Positions 32,945-38,186 of a DNA stretch of 38,186 nucleotides are shown here, piece after piece. The DNA comes from Desulfamplus sp. (GTDB lineage Bacteria > Desulfobacterota > Desulfobacteria > Desulfobacterales > Desulfobacteraceae). The stretch covers positions 1 to 38,186 of the forward strand of contig JADFZO010000022.1 in NCBI GenBank assembly GCA_015232465.1, written 5' to 3'. The position numbers and the translations under genes are program-made. Numbering within the stretch: the stretch's first letter is position 1; every line of letters begins with the position of its first letter. Below the pieces are notes generated by a model that worked only from the letters and a program-made list of their open reading frames with translations, did not search any database and was not told where the DNA came from.

Positions 32945-35575
32945 ATGAAAAAAGTATTGATTACTATGTTTGTTGTAATTGCTGCATTGTCATTTTCCCC
33001 AATTCAAGCAAGGGCAGATTGCGCATCTGTAAAGGATAATCTAACTATTGAGATTCAATCTGCTGAGTTTGAATCCATCAAACTCAAGATTGAGCTTGAG
33101 CTTTATAAAAACTCCTTAGACTCATCTGGCTTATATTTTAAACTTGGTGAAATTGATTTTTCTCTATTAACCTCATCATCAGCTACTATTGCAAAAAACC
33201 TTGATATTACTGTTAGTTGTGCCACATTTCAAGGTGTTAAATATACCCTCTACCTTAAAAGTTACTTTAACATAAAAGATATGGATTGGTTCTACTGGAG
33301 GCTTGCTGATGTTGGCTATGTTAATGATGGTGGTCAAAATCGCAAACCAGTTGCAGATTCTCTCTCTTTAAATGTTGACTCTACTGTTCCATATATTGTT
33401 CAGCAGTTATCTGCCCGTGATCCAGATAACGACACAATAACCTATGAGCTTGTATCTCCAACAACAGGCATAGGTTACTCTTCAGCCTACATTAATCCAT
33501 CAAGCGGAAGGCTATATCTCACACACATACCTGATGGTAATAACTCCTTTAATATTGAGTTTAGGGTAACTGACGGCAAACTATTTAGCGATCCTGCAAA
33601 TGTCAATGTATCAGTAACATACCTATCTGATGAAGATAAGGGGACAGGACAAATTGAGACACCTGCTGAGGAGTATGCACGTTTTTCTTTGAGCACACTA
33701 AATGCCAATCTATTTGGAACAGTAGGCGAACAGCCCACAGCCCCACGATCAGTTGATCTTAGTGCCAATTTTCCAAATCCAGGTGATCAGGGAAATCAGA
33801 GTAGCTGCGTCGGTTGGGCAACTGCTTATGCTTTAAAATCGTATCATGAGAAGGTTGAGTTAGGCTGGACTTTAAATACCCCATCTCAACTATTTAGCCC
33901 AGCTTTTATCTACAATCAGATAAATGACGGGCAAGATCAAGGCTCATATATTTATGAGGCTTTAGAGCTTGCTGTCAATAAAGGGGTAGCAACCCTTGCC
34001 ACAATGCCCTACTCTGCAAAAGACTATATAACACAGCCATCTGCTGCTGCATTTTCTGAAGCCTCAAAATTTAAAGCAGCAAGCTGGAAAAGGGTGAGCG
34101 GTAGCACTCAGATCAAGGCAGCACTTGCAAATAGAAAGCCTGTTGTGGGTGGAATCACTGTCTATCAGCAGTTGATGGAGCTATCTGGTTCAAACTCTGT
34201 CTATAATACAGCCTATGGAAATAATCAGGGTGGACATGCAATTACAATTGTGGGTTATGATGATGATAAGTATGGCGGTGCATTTAAGGTTATCAACTCA
34301 TGGAGTCAAAATTGGGGAGATCGAGGCTTTTTTTGGATGCCGTATAGTTTTGCAGCAGATGGCATTTTATCAGAGGCATACGTGCTTGAAGATGCCAAAA
34401 ATTCAGAGAATATAACTCCAGAAGAGCCGACAAAACCAGAGCCAAACTACAACACACTTCCAAATCTTACAGTCATAAATTGGGACGCAAAATATGATCC
34501 ACGTCCAAGAGGGGCTGGTGAGCTAACCTATAATATTAAAAACACAGGTGCAGCCATAGCCCCATCTGGTGTTGATGTAAATCTGATGCTATCTGAAGAT
34601 AGAGAGATTGATACTAATGACTACTATGTGATCTATGAGTCAATCCCATTTGAGCTTAAAGTCGGGGCAAGCGTCTATAGAGATGCAAATAACTCTATCT
34701 CGTTTATGTTTCCAGATAACTTAAGCTCTGGCACATACTACATGGCGTTGTGGGTTGATGATCTTGATCTGATTGAAGAGTCAAATGAGGAGGACAATAT
34801 ATCTGTTGGCAGCAGCAAAATCACAATTGAAAATACCCTTTCTGATCTTGAGGTAAAAACTTGGTATGCCAATTGGGATAGTTACGGAAACGGCACTCTC
34901 ACCTATGAGATTGTCAATAGTGGGGTATCTTCTACAACCAGCACAGATTGGTATATAAATTTAATTTTAGATACGGATCAAGTTGCTGGCAATGGTAACG
35001 AGACATACCTTTTTTACGAGCAGGCTCAATTTATACTGGCACCAAATAAAACCATATATCGCAAAGCAGGTGTAAATCCAGCATACTTTAACCTATATCA
35101 AACCTATGATGGCTCTTTTGTCCCCTCTGGCACCTACTACATGGCTTTATTGGTTGATGATATGGACTCTGAAGCTGAGAGCAATGAGCTAAATAACGGC
35201 TCTTACAGTTGGGGCACTGTACCTGTGAAGGGTTATTATGCTACAAACCGTTTTAGTCAAGCTGACAACTTCTCTGATGAGGTTTTTGGCTCTGCATACA
35301 ACGGCAAAAAATTACCCACATCTAATCTTGTTTGGAAAAAGGTTGAGATTAACAGGGCAGAAAATGGCGATACAACCCTAAAAGTTATTGAACCAGAAAC
35401 AGAGGCAGAGTCAAAATCAACATTGAACCAAGACTTAGAAGGGGAATTTGTTCAGGCTATGAACGAGCAAGCTACTGATGATAACAGCTCTGAACCAATA
35501 TACTCAAAGAGAATTGAAGCAGCATCTAAGATGATATTTCCAACAACCTCATCAACTCCAATGCCGTCTAAATAG
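32945..35575 (+). CDS. secreted papain-like (C1 family) cysteine protease with adhesion/CARDB domains
   Basis: An 876-residue multidomain exported protein. Signal peptide: residues 1-24 (MKKVLITMFVVIAALSFSPI, cleavage near ARA-DC). Residues 31-72 and 84-125 are two copies of the module also found in the GH39-like protein. Residues ~133-226 are a cadherin/Ig-like domain (ARDPDNDTITYELV). The protease domain (~270-485) has Gln285, Cys288 (GNQSSCVGWAT), His431 (GGHAITIVGY) and Asn451 (INSWSQNWGDRGFFW), all the catalytic residues of papain enzymes. There is no obvious long propeptide. Two CARDB-like beta domains follow (~505-628 and ~632-760, each with SGTYYMAL and ESNE..N). The last ~100 residues look unordered. 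AAGGAGAG precedes the ATG. Confidence 0.9.
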   Translation: MKKVLITMFVVIAALSFSPIQARADCASVKDNLTIEIQSAEFESIKLKIELELYKNSLDSSGLYFKLGEIDFSLLTSSSATIAKNLDITVSCATFQGVKYTLYLKSYFNIKDMDWFYWRLADVGYVNDGGQNRKPVADSLSLNVDSTVPYIVQQLSARDPDNDTITYELVSPTTGIGYSSAYINPSSGRLYLTHIPDGNNSFNIEFRVTDGKLFSDPANVNVSVTYLSDEDKGTGQIETPAEEYARFSLSTLNANLFGTVGEQPTAPRSVDLSANFPNPGDQGNQSSCVGWATAYALKSYHEKVELGWTLNTPSQLFSPAFIYNQINDGQDQGSYIYEALELAVNKGVATLATMPYSAKDYITQPSAAAFSEASKFKAASWKRVSGSTQIKAALANRKPVVGGITVYQQLMELSGSNSVYNTAYGNNQGGHAITIVGYDDDKYGGAFKVINSWSQNWGDRGFFWMPYSFAADGILSEAYVLEDAKNSENITPEEPTKPEPNYNTLPNLTVINWDAKYDPRPRGAGELTYNIKNTGAAIAPSGVDVNLMLSEDREIDTNDYYVIYESIPFELKVGASVYRDANNSISFMFPDNLSSGTYYMALWVDDLDLIEESNEEDNISVGSSKITIENTLSDLEVKTWYANWDSYGNGTLTYEIVNSGVSSTTSTDWYINLILDTDQVAGNGNETYLFYEQAQFILAPNKTIYRKAGVNPAYFNLYQTYDGSFVPSGTYYMALLVDDMDSEAESNELNNGSYSWGTVPVKGYYATNRFSQADNFSDEVFGSAYNGKKLPTSNLVWKKVEINRAENGDTTLKVIEPETEAESKSTLNQDLEGEFVQAMNEQATDDNSSEPIYSKRIEAASKMIFPTTSSTPMPSK

Positions 35576-35596
35576 TGCATCAATCTTATAAAATAA

Positions 35597-35647
35597 AAAT
35601 GCTCAGAGTGAAGCCCAAAAGGGGACGCTCTGAGCATTTGCTATTTT
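35597..35647. terminator. bidirectional intrinsic terminator
   Basis: A 12-bp stem, AAATGCTCAGAG (35597-35608) with CTCTGAGCATTT (35628-35639), encloses a loop with a CCC/GGGG pair. It is followed by TATTTTTT on the plus strand and by a T-rich run (TTTTATTTTATAAG) on the minus strand. It lies between the convergent protease and histidine-kinase genes and should stop both. Confidence 0.9.
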
Positions 35648-35672
35648 TTACAAGATTATAACGAAAATTATG

Positions 35673-38042
35673 TTATCCCCCCTGACCAGATAACTTCTCC
35701 ACAATCTCCAACGCATCCTTAAACTTATATTTTCCAATCAATCTATCAAGTTCTTTTAATTTAGAATTCACATCGTCAGACCAGCTAAAAGTGCCTATCT
35801 CCTCCATTATATCCTTGCATGGTTTGGGCTTTTTCTTGTGTAGAGCTGGTCCAAGTTTTTCTAAAAATTGCGATAAAAGGGCAGAGTCTCCCTGTTTTGA
35901 AGAGCCTTGATTTACAACATTTTCTTGATCTGCCTGTACAAAGATAATTAGTTCCAATGTTTTGAGGATTTGACTTATAGAAGCATCTAATTTGGTTATT
36001 AATTGAGAGTGATCTGCATTAATATCAGACTTTAAATCTGCCTCTAAACTGCCTACTATGGCTTGTACCTCTTCTGCACCAATAGTTCCCGCAACCCCCT
36101 TTATTGTGTGGGCTAATCTTACCGCAAGCTCTTGATTATTTTGCTCAACAGCTTTTAATATCTCTTGAATTACATTCTGATTATCTCGGTGAAATTTTTT
36201 AAGCAGATTGATATATAGCTTTTTATTGCCGCTTACCCGTGAAAGACCTGCATCTGTGTTTATTCCATCTAATTTGGGAATTTTAATCTCTGTAGCAGCT
36301 TGATTAGATGAGTTAGACAAATCCTCTATTTTTGAGTTTATCTGTTTGATGTATTCATCAGGCAATTGGCGTTGAGCTGGCTTTATCCATTTAAAGAGAG
36401 TTTTGAACATCTCTGACGGCTCTATGGGTTTAGTTACGTAGTCGTTCATGCCAATACTTAAAACCTCTTCACGAACCCCGCTCATTGCATCTGCTGTCAT
36501 GGCGATAATGGAAATTTGCTCATCAAAATTATTGACACTACCTTCTGTTCTATTATTGCGAGCTTTCTGTTTATTTTCAGCCTCCAAAGTTCGTATCTCT
36601 TTTGTTGCTGTTCGTCCGTCCATAATCGGCATCTGCAAATCCATCAACACAACATCATAGGGCTTCTCTGTTGTTCTCTTGACCATATCCACGCCAATTT
36701 GACCGTTACCTGCCACATCAACAAAAAAACCTTGTTCAGTTAATAGTTCAATAGCTAACTGCTGATTAATCTCGTTATCTTCAACAAGAAGAATATGTGC
36801 ACCTCGAATATTGTCAAATCCATTGGGAAGCTCGTCTTTACTTATATTTTTAATGTTGTCAGCACTGAAATTACCATCTTTTACAATATTTTGACCCATT
36901 CCAAACTTGGCAGTAAACCAGAATGTGCTGCCCTCTCCTGGCACACTATCTACCCCAATTTCACCGCCCATCATTTCAGATAACTTCTTGCTTATAGTGA
37001 GCCCTAAACCTGTTCCACCATATTTACGGGTAGTTGATGTGTCTGCCTGCTGAAACGATTGAAAAAGTTTTCCCTTCTGCTCTTGGCTAAGACCTATGCC
37101 AGTATCTTTGACTGCAAAATGGATAATTGCTGATTCATTATCTGACTCTATCTGTCTGATTATGACTGTTATCCCGCCCTTTTCAGTAAATTTTACAGCA
37201 TTGTTAGCAATATTTAATAGAACCTGTCCAAGTCTCAATGGATCGCCTTTTAAAGCCTTCGGCACATCACAAGCCACATCAAAATTGAACTCAAGACCTT
37301 TCTCCTCTGTCTTCATGCCAACCAAACTTGCCAAATTGTGCAATACATCATTAAGATCGAAATCAATGGTCTCCATGTTTAGCTTGCCAGCCTCAATTTT
37401 AGAAAAATCGAGAATATCGTTGATTATTCCCAAAAGGTTTTGAGCAGAAAGATGGACTTTATTGATATAATCCCGCTGCTTAGGGTTAAGGTCGGTTTTG
37501 AGTGCCAAATGGCTCATTCCAATAATGGCATTCATCGGGGTTCGGATCTCATGGCTCATGTTTGCTAAAAAATCGCTCTTTGCACGCGTTGCAGATTCTG
37601 CTATCTGTTTTGCATCTTCAAGCTCTGTGTTAGCAGCTTCAAGAGCAGCAAAAGAGTATTTTAGCTGCTTTGTCATGGTGTTGAAAGCATCTGAAAATTC
37701 ACCCATAAAGCTGATACTCTGATTAAGATCGCCTGTTGCAATTTGCTGGGTTGTCCATGTTAAATGTTTCAAACTTGCCTGAAGGCTCTTGAGCGACTGG
37801 ACAACCAGCAGATTTATTTTTGGCGGTGCCTGAAAATTTATATCTCCCCGTGCCAATGAGTACGCTATATCAGTAACAGCACCGTATTCATTTAAAAACC
37901 GATTAATATAGCTTACCATCTGGTAAATCTCATTTTTAGGATAATCTTCAGGCAGCTTTATAGCCTCTGGTTTTTTACCCTTTAGCAAAAGGTAAAAAAC
38001 CTCAGTGATTTTATCAATCTCCTCTTCTTTAACAGAAAGCAT
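35673..38042 (-). CDS. soluble hybrid histidine kinase with receiver and HPt domains
   Basis: A 789-residue phosphorelay protein without membrane segments. Residues ~1-90 form an alpha-rich N-terminal region, ~90-130 a HAMP-like linker ([10 protein letters not shown]), HisKA with His164 ([16 protein letters not shown]), then HATPase ([30 protein letters not shown]). The receiver (~415-545) has Asp468 ([11 protein letters not shown]) and Lys538 (VTKPI), with a ~15-residue Asn-rich insert at ~495. The HPt domain (~600-685) has His645 (AHTIKGVAG). A ~100-residue C-terminal tail is helical. It starts 8 bases after a V4R-domain gene with AGGAG overlapping that gene's stop, so the V4R protein may be its sensory partner. 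No phosphotransfer target is nearby. Confidence 0.95.
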   Translation of the reverse strand: MLSVKEEEIDKITEVFYLLLKGKKPEAIKLPEDYPKNEIYQMVSYINRFLNEYGAVTDIAYSLARGDINFQAPPKINLLVVQSLKSLQASLKHLTWTTQQIATGDLNQSISFMGEFSDAFNTMTKQLKYSFAALEAANTELEDAKQIAESATRAKSDFLANMSHEIRTPMNAIIGMSHLALKTDLNPKQRDYINKVHLSAQNLLGIINDILDFSKIEAGKLNMETIDFDLNDVLHNLASLVGMKTEEKGLEFNFDVACDVPKALKGDPLRLGQVLLNIANNAVKFTEKGGITVIIRQIESDNESAIIHFAVKDTGIGLSQEQKGKLFQSFQQADTSTTRKYGGTGLGLTISKKLSEMMGGEIGVDSVPGEGSTFWFTAKFGMGQNIVKDGNFSADNIKNISKDELPNGFDNIRGAHILLVEDNEINQQLAIELLTEQGFFVDVAGNGQIGVDMVKRTTEKPYDVVLMDLQMPIMDGRTATKEIRTLEAENKQKARNNRTEGSVNNFDEQISIIAMTADAMSGVREEVLSIGMNDYVTKPIEPSEMFKTLFKWIKPAQRQLPDEYIKQINSKIEDLSNSSNQAATEIKIPKLDGINTDAGLSRVSGNKKLYINLLKKFHRDNQNVIQEILKAVEQNNQELAVRLAHTIKGVAGTIGAEEVQAIVGSLEADLKSDINADHSQLITKLDASISQILKTLELIIFVQADQENVVNQGSSKQGDSALLSQFLEKLGPALHKKKPKPCKDIMEEIGTFSWSDDVNSKLKELDRLIGKYKFKDALEIVEKLSGQGG

Positions 38043-38050
38043 GATTGCTC

Positions 38051-38186
38051 CTAAGCCGCTGGTTTTGCCTCAAATCTACACACCCTATCTCCTGAACACC
38101 AGCAGTCAACCTCTTTTACATTAAAAGGTTTATTTGTGTACTCTTCTAAAATTCCAGCAATAAAACCCTCATCATAAGTGCAGACA
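38051..38186 (-). CDS. V4R-domain protein, C-terminal fragment at window edge
   Basis: The 44 visible codons end in TAG at 38051-38053 and continue off the right edge. The residues [12 protein letters not shown], then [20 protein letters not shown], match the end of the V4R (4-vinyl reductase-like) domain, whose hallmark is two or three Cys residues in this last stretch (here Cys in CWC and VCRF). V4R domains bind small hydrophobic molecules or metal cofactors and occur in regulators such as XylR/DmpR. The stop codon overlaps the ribosome binding site of the histidine-kinase gene, so the two are translated together and likely work together. Confidence 0.78.
   Translation of the reverse strand, partial: VCTYDEGFIAGILEEYTNKPFNVKEVDCWCSGDRVCRFEAKPAA

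Overview
This is a low-GC bacterial chromosome segment that most resembles an anaerobic, flagellated Desulfobacterota (deltaproteobacterial) organism. The evidence is a quinone-linked succinate dehydrogenase/fumarate reductase of the Wolinella type, a complete methylmalonyl-CoA to malate route, CheX/CheY and PilZ/ParA regulators, and MJ0042-type zinc-ribbon and AMMECR1 proteins. The taxon is an inference; no rRNA or other marker gene is present. Coding density is high and no stretch over about 190 bases lacks a gene.

Layout. (1) 1-660: the end of an AbiEii-like nucleotidyltransferase toxin. (2) 667-4491, plus strand: a flagellar filament operon (fliD, a small FliT-like ORF, fliS, flaG) behind a sigma-28-like promoter; fliD carries a recent tandem duplication. 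(3) 4564-9973, mostly minus: an RlmD-like 23S rRNA methyltransferase, a plus-strand alpha/beta hydrolase, and a dnaJ-cheX-cheY-cinA run. (4) 10153-16706: a secreted GH39-like protein, a CoA-disulfide-reductase-like flavoprotein, a transglutaminase-like protein, an AMMECR1 protein, and a PilZ-ParA pair. (5) 16893-27470 plus 31304-31708, all minus strand: mce, scpA (methylmalonyl-CoA mutase), meaB, sucC, sucD, sdhC, sdhA, sdhB and fumA. These genes lie in the order in which methylmalonyl-CoA is converted to succinyl-CoA, succinate, fumarate and malate, so the cluster looks built for propionate oxidation (or, run backwards, propionate formation or fumarate respiration). (6) 27573-31191: an accessory island splits mce from scpA. 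It holds a SWIM-zinc-finger/HTH protein with a Phd-type antitoxin, a PIN toxin with a small partner, an Rpn/transposase stub, a candidate nuclease and an unknown gene, punctuated by a 47-bp repeat that can fold somewhat like an integron attC site. (7) 31862-38186: an FMN alpha-hydroxy-acid dehydrogenase-like protein, a large secreted papain-like protease, a bidirectional terminator, a soluble hybrid histidine kinase and the tail of a V4R-domain protein.

The most unusual points are the pathway-ordered propionate cluster interrupted by a cassette-like defence/toxin island, a previously unnamed (to me) ~42-residue module found twice at the N-terminus of both secreted proteins, and a family of CAGATT-rich intergenic repeats placed in three spacers of the central-metabolism cluster. 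Start codons were re-chosen for several genes on the basis of Shine-Dalgarno sequences; these choices are stated in each entry.
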